A stretch of DNA of 64,000 bases from Alkalibacillus almallahensis (GCF_011761495.1 NZ_JAASRU010000008.1:1-64000), one strand, 5' to 3'. Numbered from the stretch's first letter, positions 46,574 through 56,844 are shown. Numbers and translations: made by a program. Notes: generated from the sequence alone by a model not told the origin.

Positions 46574-46858
46574 TTAATTATTAGCTAACATAAAATAATA
46601 ATAAATTGGAATAGTCATACTTAATAAAAGAAATAAGATTAGAACGATATGAAGAGTTAATCGATGATAAAAGAGTGACGGTTCCTGTTCGATTTCTTCT
46701 TTTTCATTTGTTTCTTCATGTTGATCATCTTCTGAGTCTGAGTTATGGGTATGTTTAAACTTTTTTCGCTTTGTTCGATGTACTTCGCGGCGTGGTGGCA
46801 ATGACATGACATCAGCAGAGTCTGACGATTGCAATTCTTGTTGATTTGACGCTGACAC
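46574..46858 (-). CDS. YpbE-like membrane protein lacking a LysM domain
   Basis: A 94-residue protein. A polar, charged N-terminal part with SLPPRREVHRTKRKKFKH (resembling the start of B. subtilis YpbE) and an acidic run DSEDDQHEETNEKEE precede one membrane helix (about 70-90, LHIVLILFLLLSMTIPIYYY). B. subtilis YpbE continues after the helix with a linker and LysM domain; here the protein stops after four residues. The GTG at 46858 has GAGGTGA; an in-frame TTG at 46882 lies upstream of it. Directly follows ypbD. Confidence 0.65.
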   Translation of the reverse strand: MSASNQQELQSSDSADVMSLPPRREVHRTKRKKFKHTHNSDSEDDQHEETNEKEEIEQEPSLFYHRLTLHIVLILFLLLSMTIPIYYYFMLANN

Positions 46859-46863
46859 TAAAA

Positions 46864-47445
46864 TCACCTCATTTTTTTCCAATAATAAACACCTAACAAT
46901 AAATCAATCGTGTAATGCGCAGTAATGGTAACCATTAAGTTGTTAGTTATATGATACATATACCCAATTCCAAATGATAATAACATAACAGACAATAACA
47001 ATACCCATTTACGCAAATATCGAACATGAACTAACGCAAATAATAGACTTGCAACCCAAAAACCAAAGTGTGTTTGGATCACGCCACGAAATAACACCTC
47101 TTCAGATAGAGCTACTACTAGTGTCAGTAAAGCAGTATGTGGAAGCGAAATCGATGTGAATAAGCGACGATTGATCCCGCCATCATCATATAATCGACCC
47201 GGTAAAAATTGAATCATGATAATGTCAACAAGGACGATTATGACTCCTGGTACCAGACCAAACCAAAAAATTTCATGAGCATTAAAATGAAATAACGTCC
47301 AAAAATCGCCCCATTGATTAAATAGAAAAAGGCCGACAATATAAGCAATGACAAGGAATAAACCTTGTGATAAATAAACGTTCCACAACAATTCCTTATC
47401 AGATAGTTGTTTGACTAGATCAGCTTGTGTTGGTCTTCTAGACAT
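46864..47445 (-). CDS. ypbD: CPBP family intramembrane glutamic protease YpbD
   Basis: Polytopic membrane protein with the Abi/CPBP motifs ALSEEVLFRGVIQ (catalytic Glu pair and Arg), FALVHVRY and TAHYTIDLL (histidines and Asp). Substrate not known. About six membrane segments in 193 aa. AAGGTGA before the ATG. Lies 10 bp after recQ, the same order as in B. subtilis. Confidence 0.92.
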   Translation of the reverse strand: MSRRPTQADLVKQLSDKELLWNVYLSQGLFLVIAYIVGLFLFNQWGDFWTLFHFNAHEIFWFGLVPGVIIVLVDIIMIQFLPGRLYDDGGINRRLFTSISLPHTALLTLVVALSEEVLFRGVIQTHFGFWVASLLFALVHVRYLRKWVLLLSVMLLSFGIGYMYHITNNLMVTITAHYTIDLLLGVYYWKKMR

Positions 47446-47455
47446 ATAATTTCCA

Positions 47456-48895
47456 TCACCTTTTATTAAACAATTCCTTTAAACGTTTTTCCCAATTAAC
47501 TTCTATATAAAATGAACCATCATCGGGTAATTCCCAGTTCTCAATGTTAAATCCACATTGATCACAACAATCAAATTCAGCGTTTTTAACCTCTTCCTGA
47601 AATTTTTTATAAAGCTCTTGACGCCTACATTGATCCGTATGAATCCATTTCAACAACCCCATAATACTGTCTTTTTTTACAGCTAACCTTTGATCACGCA
47701 CTTGCCTAATGGTAAGAAATAAATCGTTAGATAAATATCTATTCTTTTCCGTTTGAAATACTAAAAATCGCTCTTGTGTTTCTGTCAACTTGTCACTCAA
47801 ATCCACAGACTGTAAAAAAGCACTGATCATTTCATCATCTGGTAATTCTTGACCAATTAAATGAAATGGTAGGGTTTCGTCACCACGTTGATATAATAAA
47901 AAAGCTAAACTAGGTTGACCGTCTCGTCCTGCTCTCCCTATTTCCTGAATATAAGATTCTAAATCAGATGGCATGTGATAATGAATAACCAGTCTTATAT
48001 TTGCTTTATCAACGCCCATCCCGAATGCACTGGTGCAACAAATAACATCCAATTGATCATACATGAACTGTTGTTGTATTAATAATCGGTCTTCTGATTC
48101 CATGCCACCGTGATAAAATGCGATTGCTCGGTCAGGGAATTGTTGTTGTAGCATATGGCAAACAGACTCACTTTTCATGCGACTGGAAAAGTAAATCATA
48201 GTAGGCATTCGCTTCTTTTCTAAGAGTTTCGTTAATTGCCGATGTTTTTCCTCAACGGTTTCAACATGACTTACAGACAGTGTAATATTAGGTCGATCAA
48301 TTGGATAGATTATTTTCTCAAAAGGAAGATTAAAATGATTAACGATATCCTGCTGTACGTCATCTGTTGCCGTTGCACTGAGAGCTAATAATGTCGGTTG
48401 GCCCAATTCATTATGTACAGCATTTAATTTTAAATAATCTGTTCTAAACTCATGCCCCCATTGCGATAAACAATGCGCTTCATCGATGACAAAATAATTA
48501 ACATGTTGTTGTTTTAAATAATCGATCACTTGACTTTGTTGCAACATTTCAGGCGAGCAATAGAGCAATTGAACATTTGATAATTGATTTAATATTCTTT
48601 GTTTTTGATGACTATTATGCAAACTAGTCAATGTAGCCACCCGTTTGATTCCTTTTGCTTTCAGTACTTTAACTTGGTCAATCATTAATGATAATAAAGG
48701 TGAGACAACAATCGTTATTCCAGTCGTTAGTAAAGCAGGCAGTTGATACGTAATCGATTTACCACTACCTGTAGGTAAAGTAGCTAACGTGTTATGGCCT
48801 GCTAACACCGATTCAATAATTGATTGCTGACCTGCTTTAAAAGTGTCAAAACCAAAATACGTTTTAAGATAATGTTCTAATTGATGCTCAACCAT
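47456..48895 (-). CDS. recQ: RecQ-type ATP-dependent DNA helicase
   Basis: 3'-5' superfamily 2 helicase. Walker A TLPTGSGKSITYQLP (about 37-51), DEAH in FVIDEAHCLSQWGHEFR, QEIGRAGRDGQPS motif VI, and a zinc-binding region ending CCDQCGF. It has no HRDC domain and is 479 aa, like the shorter RecS of B. subtilis. Overlaps ypbB by 8 bp. Confidence 0.95.
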   Translation of the reverse strand: MVEHQLEHYLKTYFGFDTFKAGQQSIIESVLAGHNTLATLPTGSGKSITYQLPALLTTGITIVVSPLLSLMIDQVKVLKAKGIKRVATLTSLHNSHQKQRILNQLSNVQLLYCSPEMLQQSQVIDYLKQQHVNYFVIDEAHCLSQWGHEFRTDYLKLNAVHNELGQPTLLALSATATDDVQQDIVNHFNLPFEKIIYPIDRPNITLSVSHVETVEEKHRQLTKLLEKKRMPTMIYFSSRMKSESVCHMLQQQFPDRAIAFYHGGMESEDRLLIQQQFMYDQLDVICCTSAFGMGVDKANIRLVIHYHMPSDLESYIQEIGRAGRDGQPSLAFLLYQRGDETLPFHLIGQELPDDEMISAFLQSVDLSDKLTETQERFLVFQTEKNRYLSNDLFLTIRQVRDQRLAVKKDSIMGLLKWIHTDQCRRQELYKKFQEEVKNAEFDCCDQCGFNIENWELPDDGSFYIEVNWEKRLKELFNKR

Positions 48896-49934
48896 TCGAA
48901 ATCGCCTCTTTTTCTTGTCCTAAACGTGCTATCACCAAACGAATTTGAAAATAAGACAATTGATCATCCAACTGTTCTTTAATCTTTCTTAATCGCTTTG
49001 TTGTGTCTTCTTCCAAGACATGACGAATTCTCTTTTCATCTTCTAAAGAAATAAATTCACGAATTGAAAATAGATATTCTTTCATCGCAAGCTCTACAAT
49101 ATGATCTTCTATCGTACTTGGTTTTAGGCCTCTCTTTTCAACGATTTGGTCAATCGACATTCCTCTGTTATACATATGTTTTGTCACTAAAGCTGATTCT
49201 GTTAGTCGATTTTCCTCTTGCTTTGGTATTAACTGTTTAATGAGATTAAATGAGTCAGGGTTAGAACTAATATACCTTAACCACTGATGTAAGGCTGATT
49301 GAACGGATAATTCAATCATAATCGGATTCGTTTGCCATTTTTCAGCTAATTGCTGATAACTTAAACCAATTTGATCAGACCCTGAGATAGTTAGCATCAT
49401 TAAGTTTGCTTCATTTTCATTCAATAATCGAAACAATCGATTAAGTTCGTCATATAGCACGTCACCATTTTGAGCTAATGGATCATAGTCATTAAATAGT
49501 TTCTTAATACTTGCTTGCACCGATTCATTGTCTGTAATCGGAAAGAATTGTGTTTGTTTATGTATTAAATTTGATACGGATTGAATGAGTAATTGTAATC
49601 GTATATAAAAAGGTCTAGTAATAGCTCCATAGTCCATACCGTTCAGCTCAAATCGCCAATCATCCTGACAAAATTGTTCACCCATTTCTGTTATTACGAC
49701 GAGTGAGTCTTGCTCTTCTATTAAGCCATCCTTTTTTAGTTGATTAATCGCTTGATCAAATGTCTCAACAGATAATTTGGGCAGTACGTGATAAAAAGCT
49801 GTTAAACGAAACAACCGACTATCTTGAAAGGTTTGAGCGGATTTTTTTCCTCTTAAAATATGAAGAACAGAACGCGGGGTACGTTCACCTTCGATTTGTT
49901 TTAAACGGGGTAATAACCACCTTGAAAATGACAT
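48888..49934 (-). CDS. ypbB: YpbB family helix-turn-helix protein
   Basis: 348-residue soluble protein; function unknown but always linked to recQ. The N-terminal GERTPRSVLHILRGKKSAQT and the C-terminal HTH_40-like region (YNRGMSIDQIVEKRGLKPST, about 254-273) are characteristic. A role in DNA metabolism with RecQ is likely from context. It diverges from fer, with about 115 bp between the starts. Confidence 0.88.
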   Translation of the reverse strand: MSFSRWLLPRLKQIEGERTPRSVLHILRGKKSAQTFQDSRLFRLTAFYHVLPKLSVETFDQAINQLKKDGLIEEQDSLVVITEMGEQFCQDDWRFELNGMDYGAITRPFYIRLQLLIQSVSNLIHKQTQFFPITDNESVQASIKKLFNDYDPLAQNGDVLYDELNRLFRLLNENEANLMMLTISGSDQIGLSYQQLAEKWQTNPIMIELSVQSALHQWLRYISSNPDSFNLIKQLIPKQEENRLTESALVTKHMYNRGMSIDQIVEKRGLKPSTIEDHIVELAMKEYLFSIREFISLEDEKRIRHVLEEDTTKRLRKIKEQLDDQLSYFQIRLVIARLGQEKEAISNG

Positions 49935-49969
49935 ATGGATGACTCCTTTTAGTCAGGAAACTATAATTT

Positions 49970-49998
49970 TTGCAACAGATAAATATAGTAGATAGAAT
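49970..49998 (+). promoter_or_regulatory. Predicted sigma-A promoter of fer
   Basis: TTGCAA (49970-49975), 17-bp spacer, TAGAAT (49993-49998); leader of about 45 nt before the fer start. Confidence 0.55.
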
Positions 49999-50005
49999 AT
50001 AATAA

Positions 50006-50275
<270 letters not shown>

Positions 50276-50313
50276 ACTATTTGTCGAATGACTAAAACTA
50301 TTTTCCAAGTTTC

Positions 50314-50342
50314 TTTTCTTACTAGTGAAACATTGGTATAAT
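50314..50342 (+). promoter_or_regulatory. Predicted extended -10 promoter of ppa
   Basis: TGGTATAAT (the hexamer at 50337-50342) is an extended -10 with perfect TATAAT; the -35 (TTTTCT, 50314-50319) is weak. Confidence 0.6.
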
Positions 50343-50375
50343 AATCAGTGAATTTGAAATCAAGGAGGAAGTATT

Positions 50376-50867
50376 GTGGCAAACAACAAAATTATTGATG
50401 TATTTGTCGAAATCCCGACAGGTAGTCAAAACAAGTACGAGTATGATAAAGACAAAGGTGTTTTCAAATTAGATCGTGTGTTATTTTCATCACAGTTCTA
50501 TCCAGCGGAATATGGTTACATTGATGAAACATTAGCCTTAGACGACGACCCATTAGATGCTCTAGTGATTGTAACTAACCCAACATTCCCAGGTTGCGTC
50601 ATCGAATCTAAAGTTCTTGGTTTCTTAAACATGGTTGACGACGGTGAAGAAGATCAGAAACTTATTGCTGTTCCAGTAGAAGATCCTCGTTTCGAAAATG
50701 TAGAGACATTAGACGACTTACCTCAGCACAAACTTGAAGAAATCAAGCATTTCTTTGATACTTATAAAGACCTTCAAGGTAAAGAAACACAAATCGGGGA
50801 ATATGAAGATGCTGATGCAGCAAGTAAATTAATTGATGAGTGCCTAGAGCGCTATCAAAATAATTAA
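50376..50867 (+). CDS. ppa: Inorganic pyrophosphatase, family I
   Basis: Hydrolyses pyrophosphate and so drives biosynthesis. Soluble type I enzyme: EIPTGSQNKYEYD, the metal-binding DDDPLDALV and EDPRF. 163 aa. GTG start with AAGGAGGA. B. subtilis itself uses a family II enzyme (PpaC), so this is a difference in choice of enzyme. Convergent with resE over a bidirectional terminator. Confidence 0.95.
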   Translation: MANNKIIDVFVEIPTGSQNKYEYDKDKGVFKLDRVLFSSQFYPAEYGYIDETLALDDDPLDALVIVTNPTFPGCVIESKVLGFLNMVDDGEEDQKLIAVPVEDPRFENVETLDDLPQHKLEEIKHFFDTYKDLQGKETQIGEYEDADAASKLIDECLERYQNN

Positions 50868-50872
50868 ATCAT

Positions 50873-50910
50873 TAAAAATGAACCGCCAATAATTTGGCGG
50901 TTCATTTTTA
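50873..50910. terminator. Bidirectional terminator between ppa and resE
   Basis: Stem of 15 bp AAAAATGAACCGCCA/TGGCGGTTCATTTTT with A and T tails, placed between the convergent ppa and resE stop codons. Confidence 0.92.
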
Positions 50911-50914
50911 ATCT

Positions 50915-52672
50915 TTATTCATCCAATGTTAAAGGTAAAGTAAATGTAAATGCCGTGCCTTCTTCATATTTACTTCGTGCAACAATCGTTCCACCATGTG
51001 TTTCTACAATGTGCTTGGCAATGGATAACCCAAGACCTGTTCCTTTTTTCGATTGATGACGAGTTCTTGCTTTGTCACTTTTATAAAAACGTTCAAAGAC
51101 AAACGGTAAATCTTCCTCAGCAATTCCTTTTCCATTATCTGCAACTTCAAAATATAACTCATTGTCACTTTTCCAAACAGAAACATGAATCATTCCTTGC
51201 TCTTCTGTATGTCTAAATGCATTATCAATTAAATTTGTTAAGACTTGTTCAATTCTGTCTGGATCGAGCATGACAGTTGTTTGATCTAAATCAAAATGAG
51301 AATTGAAGTCGATTTTTTGATTTTGAGCTAACGTCGTAAATTTGTTCATAACACGCTGAACAAAAGTTGCCACATCTACTTCTTCAGGATTCAATTGGAT
51401 ATGACCTGCTTCCATTCGTGCAAGATCAAGCAATTCATTAACTAAGCGATTCATCCGCAATGATTCATCATAAATAATCTGAGCTAACTCTTGTTTTTCC
51501 TCTTTCGATTCGGCTACATCATCAACAATTGCTTCTGAGTAACCTTGCATCATCGAAATTGGTGTACGTAGTTCATGAGAGACATTGGCTAAGAAGTCTT
51601 TACGTAACTTATCTAATTGCCGCTCATCTGTCATATCACGAATGATCGCAACAATTCCGACGATTACAGCATTATCATAAAGCGGCGTCATGACTAATAC
51701 ATACGACCGCCCTTGTACAGTTAGTTCGACAGATTGCTCTTGTTCATGCACTAAGACATCATTAAAATATGTGGTTAACATTTCTGGTAATGGTTCTTCT
51801 GCTAAATCATGTTCGTATTTAAGTTGTTCAAGAAATTGTTCTGCTGGTGGGTTAATAATTAAGACATCAAATTGTTTATTAACTGTAATCACACCATCAG
51901 CCATCGATTTCAAAATACTTGATAACTGAGATTTTTCTTGATTAAGAGCATTGATATGATAATTTAATTGTCTACGCATTAAGTTAAATGAATTAGCTAA
52001 TTCACCGATTTCATCATAGGTTAGCACGGGAACCTTGGTATGAAACTCTCCTTTGGCTAATTCCGATGCCGCTTTACGCATACGAATCAAAGGTGCTGTA
52101 ATCCGTGTTGATAAGAAGAAAGCAAAAATCGTTGTTAATACGATTGCAATTGTTGCTGCTAACAAAATAATATCTGTCGTTTGATCTGTTGTTTCTTCAA
52201 CTACATTTAAAGATTGATAAACATATATTGCACCCTGTTCATCCTCTGTTGGGATGCCAACAACCATGATTTCTTCATCAGAATTGGGTAATGTTGTAAT
52301 CTCTCTAATCTGTTCATCTTCTGATAATGATGGGTTAATATCAGAGTTAGCGATAAACCAACTTGGCTCGAGTTCAAAGTTTTGGCCCTGTGTAGGTTCA
52401 TTTTGCCAATAATCATGCTCATCAAAGAAAATAGTAGCACGTGTTGAAGGGTCCATTAATTGGTTAACCGTTTCTATACTAACATCTTCTTGTTGATGAC
52501 TCTCCACCAATGATTGAACACTTTCAGCTTGATTAACTAAATTTTGTTCAGCATCGTCGATATAAAAGTTCTCGAAAAACTCAAGCAATAATACAGTCAA
52601 AATCATTAAAACGAATGCAACAAGAAGAATAATGGTAGACCATAATTTGAAAACAACACTTTTCCAAAACAT
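50915..52672 (-). CDS. resE: Sensor histidine kinase ResE
   Basis: Membrane kinase that activates ResD under oxygen limitation and nitric oxide. Two membrane segments (about 8-30 and 165-185) enclose an outer domain; then HAMP, PAS (about 250-350), the phosphorylated His in FLANVSHELRTPISMMQGYS, and HATPase with DNGKGIAEEDLPFVFERFY and GTGLGLSIAKHIVETHGG. 585 aa. Its ATG overlaps the resD stop by one base. sigX/rsiX, which follow in B. subtilis, are absent. Confidence 0.94.
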   Translation of the reverse strand: MFWKSVVFKLWSTIILLVAFVLMILTVLLLEFFENFYIDDAEQNLVNQAESVQSLVESHQQEDVSIETVNQLMDPSTRATIFFDEHDYWQNEPTQGQNFELEPSWFIANSDINPSLSEDEQIREITTLPNSDEEIMVVGIPTEDEQGAIYVYQSLNVVEETTDQTTDIILLAATIAIVLTTIFAFFLSTRITAPLIRMRKAASELAKGEFHTKVPVLTYDEIGELANSFNLMRRQLNYHINALNQEKSQLSSILKSMADGVITVNKQFDVLIINPPAEQFLEQLKYEHDLAEEPLPEMLTTYFNDVLVHEQEQSVELTVQGRSYVLVMTPLYDNAVIVGIVAIIRDMTDERQLDKLRKDFLANVSHELRTPISMMQGYSEAIVDDVAESKEEKQELAQIIYDESLRMNRLVNELLDLARMEAGHIQLNPEEVDVATFVQRVMNKFTTLAQNQKIDFNSHFDLDQTTVMLDPDRIEQVLTNLIDNAFRHTEEQGMIHVSVWKSDNELYFEVADNGKGIAEEDLPFVFERFYKSDKARTRHQSKKGTGLGLSIAKHIVETHGGTIVARSKYEEGTAFTFTLPLTLDE

Positions 52673-53388
52673 TATGCGTCTGTTACCTCAAACTTATAAC
52701 CGACACCCCAAACAGTCACAATCATACTACCTGCAGCCTCAGAGACTTTGTTTAATTTCTCGCGCAATCGTTTAACGTGAGTATCCACAGTTCTTAAATC
52801 ACCAAAGAATTCATACTCCCAAACTTCTTTCAACAATTCTTCACGGTCGAATACTTTATCTGGTGCTTTTGCTAAATAATATAATAGTTCATATTCTTTC
52901 GGTGTTAAACTGACTTCAATATCATCTGCGAGCACACGATGAGCGTCTTTATCGATCGTTAAGTGTGGGAATACTAAAACATTCTGCGTATCGGGTTTTG
53001 TTTCTAAATACTTTGTCGCAGAAGCACGTCGTAATAGAGCTTTGACCCGTAAAACGACTTCACGCGGACTGAATGGTTTAACAATATAATCATCTGCACC
53101 CACTTCAAACCCTTGGACTCGGTTAGATTCTTCACCTTTTGCTGTTAACATAATGACAGGTGTAGCTTTTTGTTCTCGCAATTGAGCACAAACATCCACC
53201 CCGTCTTTTCCAGGCAACATCAAATCAAGAAGAATTAAATCATAATCGGCAGCTAACGCTTTATCTAGTGCCTCATCACCATTCGCAGCTTCATCGATCT
53301 GATAACCTTCCCGATCTAGATATAATTTTAATAAGCGTCGAATCCGCTCTTCATCATCGACCACTAAAATATTTGCTTCTTCTGACAT
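52672..53388 (-). CDS. resD: Response regulator ResD
   Basis: OmpR-type regulator of aerobic and anaerobic respiration, including res and qcr genes in B. subtilis. Receiver domain with phosphorylated D55 in LILLDLMLPGKDG; winged-helix DNA-binding domain with RVLADDIEVSLTPKEYELL and LRTVDTHVKRLREKL. The ATG at 53388 is correctly spaced from AAAGGAG; the upstream ATG overlaps it (238 aa). Between resC and resE. Confidence 0.94.
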   Translation of the reverse strand: MSEEANILVVDDEERIRRLLKLYLDREGYQIDEAANGDEALDKALAADYDLILLDLMLPGKDGVDVCAQLREQKATPVIMLTAKGEESNRVQGFEVGADDYIVKPFSPREVVLRVKALLRRASATKYLETKPDTQNVLVFPHLTIDKDAHRVLADDIEVSLTPKEYELLYYLAKAPDKVFDREELLKEVWEYEFFGDLRTVDTHVKRLREKLNKVSEAAGSMIVTVWGVGYKFEVTDA

Positions 53389-53414
53389 ATACAACATCTC
53401 CTTTTATTGGACGA

Positions 53415-54605
53415 TTAAGCATAAGAGTGTAATCCAGCAATGACTAAGTTGATCACAATTAAATTAAACATAATAATTGCAAATCCAACGACTGCAAGCC
53501 ATGCGGATTTCTTTCCATGCCAACCACGTGTTAAACGCAAATGTAAAAATACAGCGTAGAATAACCAAGTCACGAGAGCCCATACTTCTTTCGGGTCCCA
53601 ACCCCAGAAGCGGCCCCAAGCTTGTTGTGCCCATATAGAAGCAAAGATTAATCCACCAAGTGTAAATAATGGGAAACCAATAGCAATCGCTCGGTACATG
53701 ATATCATCAACAACATCTGGGTTAATTTTATCGAATTTTTCATTTAATAAAGCAGAAATTCGACGTCCCTTTAAGATTAACCGTAATAATCCATACAGTA
53801 CACCGCCAAAAGCTAATGATAAAAATAACGTATTTAATTTCAAACCAGCGTCTGCACCTTGCATCCAACCAGGTGTTTCGATACCAGAGTTAAAAACACC
53901 TTCTGTAACTAACTCTGAATCATGAGGCTGGAACAAAGCTGGCATGGAATAAGTCACATCAACCGTTTGCTCTTCTAATTCTTTAGTAAATGTTGCTTCA
54001 TAATCCATAGCACCGAAACTACTAGATAAAACAATATATGCAATTGTAGAAACAACACCAAATAAAATCAGTTCTAAGAATGTCGTTTCTTTACTAGATT
54101 GAGATTGATCGACTCGTTTGATTAAGAATAACAAGCCAGCTATGAAGCTTATAGACAATATTGCTTGAGCTAAGGCAACCGTCGTCACGTGAACATAAAG
54201 CCAATTTGATTGTAGTGACGGCACTAATGGCGATATTTCCTGTGGAAACATACTTCCGTAACCAATAATTACTATAGCTATTGGTAATGCGATTAAGCCC
54301 AATGCAGGAATGCCATAGATGAAATAGATCACCACAAAGGCTAAGATAAGCATCATACTAAAGAAGTAAATATACTCAAATATATTACTGACTGGAATAT
54401 GACCTGCTTGAAGCCAACGGAAAATGTACGATGTCATTTGGGATGCAAAGCCAATAATCGTAAACGTCATAGCAATTCTTGTAGCTTTTGATTTTTTATT
54501 GGATTCACGATTTTTCCCTAAAGTTAATCCAAAAAATGCTGTCGCAATTAAATATAAGAAGAATGTAATATTCAAGAACAAACTACTTAATTCATATAAA
54601 TCCAT
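53415..54605 (-). CDS. resC: Cytochrome c biogenesis protein ResC (CcsB/CcsA type)
   Basis: Polytopic heme-handling protein that works with ResB to attach heme to apocytochrome c outside the membrane. The WWD-type motif is IWAQQAWGRFWGWDPKEVWA near the C terminus, with flanking His residues. About eight membrane segments. 396 aa from the ATG at 54605, chosen for AGGAGG upstream. Serves QcrC. Confidence 0.95.
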   Translation of the reverse strand: MDLYELSSLFLNITFFLYLIATAFFGLTLGKNRESNKKSKATRIAMTFTIIGFASQMTSYIFRWLQAGHIPVSNIFEYIYFFSMMLILAFVVIYFIYGIPALGLIALPIAIVIIGYGSMFPQEISPLVPSLQSNWLYVHVTTVALAQAILSISFIAGLLFLIKRVDQSQSSKETTFLELILFGVVSTIAYIVLSSSFGAMDYEATFTKELEEQTVDVTYSMPALFQPHDSELVTEGVFNSGIETPGWMQGADAGLKLNTLFLSLAFGGVLYGLLRLILKGRRISALLNEKFDKINPDVVDDIMYRAIAIGFPLFTLGGLIFASIWAQQAWGRFWGWDPKEVWALVTWLFYAVFLHLRLTRGWHGKKSAWLAVVGFAIIMFNLIVINLVIAGLHSYA

Positions 54606-54632
54606 GAAATGCCTCCTAAGCAAACAATGTCA

Positions 54633-56264
54633 TCACTTCATTTCTTGTTGATCAACAAATGAATTGACATTCGTTCCTTTTGTGATTTTATCAAGTTCTT
54701 GGTTCATACCATACCAGTTTTTATTCGTATGAACACCAATATGATAAACCCCATCTTTTGGATGTATCCATATACGTCTATGATACCAATATAAACCTTG
54801 AGATACACCAATCATGAAAATACCTGCCCCTAGTCCAAAGAGAGGTAATGTATTATCTTTTTTCACCGTTAAACCAGAAGCTGAACGACGATCAACCTCT
54901 GAGACATTAACATTTGCTTGGTTATTATCTGCTAAAGGTATCACTTTTTCTTGTAAATAAAAGAAACGCTCGTCTTCTTCTAGCTCAGGACTACTGACTG
55001 TGAATATAATCCCTGGATTACGTGGGTACTTCGAAAATGACGATGGTCCTTCATCTGTAAACTCTAATTCAGGATACCAATTGTCAATTGTAATCGTTGT
55101 ATCGCTTTCCTCTAACTTAAATTCAGATGGTGCTTCATCGGTATCAAATGTGAAGGCTCCCAGTGATTGATTATTCAGCTGTAACTCCATAGAAATAGAA
55201 TTATACTCTGACTCTACTTGTGTACCTGATTGATAAAGAGAATAGCCATCAAAAATAACAGGTTGATTTAACCTAATTTCTCCTTCGGTTACCTTTTCTA
55301 ATTCTGGTTTTTCCCCTAATATTGGGTCATTGGTTGCCCGATAAATCGTGGCATTCGTTTGGAAGTTCTTCGGCACTGGATTCTCTACATCTTCTAGTGC
55401 CCTCGTAAATCGTTCTTCAGTATCCGCATCATAAACTTCATAAATAAATTTATTGTTCTCGACATAATATTCTTGACCCGTTCCTGGAATTGCTTGAACC
55501 TCACCTTCACGCACCCATACGTAATCATCAATGTGCATGACTTCAAACATTCTAAAAATCGAAGCTATTAAAATAATAATCAAACCAATGTGATTAACGT
55601 ATGGGCCCCATCTGGAAAAGCGATTTTTTTCAGCGAATATATGACCATCTTCTTCATGTACTTTATACCGTTGTTTCTTTAGGTTAGTTTTTACCGTGTT
55701 CAAATCGTTTTCAGAAAGTTCATTATCAAAACTGACGACTCGTTGACGTTTAACAAATATTTCATTCTTCTTAGTCTTTTGATTCTTTAAAGCTCTACGT
55801 AAAGGAACATAACGGTCAATACTTGAAATAATAATTGAAACGCCAATTAGCGCAACTAAAGTTATGTACCACCAAGAATCATACATATTATGAAAACCAA
55901 GTTGATAAAATATTTTACCAGTCAAACCGTATTCTTCTTCATAGAAAGCAGACGATGGTAAAGGTGAATTCTTAAACTGCTCTTGTGGGTATATGGTACC
56001 CAGTGCAGAAAAAACAAGTGTAATGACGATTAACCATACACCAACTTTAACTGAAGAGAAGAAGCCCCACACCTTATCGACAACGGTTCTTTTATAGGTT
56101 TGAGAACGGCGAGCACCGCCTTCGTAACGCATTTCTAGAACATTTTGTTGATCATTACCGTCGATATGCTGATTTTCTGAAATGGGTTTACCACACGCTT
56201 CACACAGCACAGTTCCTTCTTTATTTTCATGTCCACATTCACATCGTATTGTTTCGTTAGCCAT
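54633..56264 (-). CDS. resB: Cytochrome c biogenesis protein ResB
   Basis: Membrane partner of ResC. Starts with a zinc-ribbon-like CECGHENKEGTVLCEACGKP (residues 8-27), also in B. subtilis ResB, then FFSSVKVGVWLIVITLVFSA and three further membrane helices with a large outer domain between helices 3 and 4. 543 aa, as expected. Follows resA by 16 bp. Confidence 0.95.
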   Translation of the reverse strand: MANETIRCECGHENKEGTVLCEACGKPISENQHIDGNDQQNVLEMRYEGGARRSQTYKRTVVDKVWGFFSSVKVGVWLIVITLVFSALGTIYPQEQFKNSPLPSSAFYEEEYGLTGKIFYQLGFHNMYDSWWYITLVALIGVSIIISSIDRYVPLRRALKNQKTKKNEIFVKRQRVVSFDNELSENDLNTVKTNLKKQRYKVHEEDGHIFAEKNRFSRWGPYVNHIGLIIILIASIFRMFEVMHIDDYVWVREGEVQAIPGTGQEYYVENNKFIYEVYDADTEERFTRALEDVENPVPKNFQTNATIYRATNDPILGEKPELEKVTEGEIRLNQPVIFDGYSLYQSGTQVESEYNSISMELQLNNQSLGAFTFDTDEAPSEFKLEESDTTITIDNWYPELEFTDEGPSSFSKYPRNPGIIFTVSSPELEEDERFFYLQEKVIPLADNNQANVNVSEVDRRSASGLTVKKDNTLPLFGLGAGIFMIGVSQGLYWYHRRIWIHPKDGVYHIGVHTNKNWYGMNQELDKITKGTNVNSFVDQQEMK

Positions 56265-56280
56265 TACGATCCCTCACACT

Positions 56281-56823
56281 TTACGACTTCTCGGGTAATA
56301 TTTCTTGAAAATAACCTTCTAAACTTTCTAATGTCACAGGACCACGGACAATGCGTTCGATGGTTCCATCTGGATTAATAAAGAAAGAAGCGGGCAAATT
56401 CGTCACCTCGTAAACATCCATCACAGTTTCTTGTCGGTCAATTGTACTTGGAAAGGATAAATCTAGGCTATTATAAAAGTTATTAATGACTGATTCATTT
56501 CGGTCTACACTGACAGCGACAATTTCAATTCCTTGATCTTTATAATCTTGATAGAGTTGGTCCATATAAGGCATTTCTTTCTTGCATGGTTCGCAATAAG
56601 TCGCCCAAAAGTTTACCATAACACCTTGTCCACGTAACTCTTTAAGTTCGATTGTTTCTCCAGATTTATCTAAGCGATCTAATTTAAAATTGGGAGCTTC
56701 CACCCCTTCTTCTAAATCAGGTCTTTCAGAATTCGCATTAACGATTAAAACGAAGACTAATGTTCCAACCAAAAGTGTTAAGACAACACTTCTAAATATT
56801 AGACGTTTTTTCTTCTTATTCAC
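56281..56823 (-). CDS. resA: Thiol-disulfide oxidoreductase ResA
   Basis: Membrane-anchored thioredoxin-fold protein that reduces the CxxCH of apocytochrome c before heme attachment. N-terminal anchor (about 8-27), active site CEPC in ATYCEPCKKEMPYM, cis-Pro loop LPASFFINPDG. The GTG at 56823 follows GGGAGGG; the earlier in-frame GTG overlaps that site, so 180 aa. First gene of resABCDE. Confidence 0.95.
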   Translation of the reverse strand: MNKKKKRLIFRSVVLTLLVGTLVFVLIVNANSERPDLEEGVEAPNFKLDRLDKSGETIELKELRGQGVMVNFWATYCEPCKKEMPYMDQLYQDYKDQGIEIVAVSVDRNESVINNFYNSLDLSFPSTIDRQETVMDVYEVTNLPASFFINPDGTIERIVRGPVTLESLEGYFQEILPEKS

Positions 56824-56844
56824 CGATAACCCTCCCACATTAAC

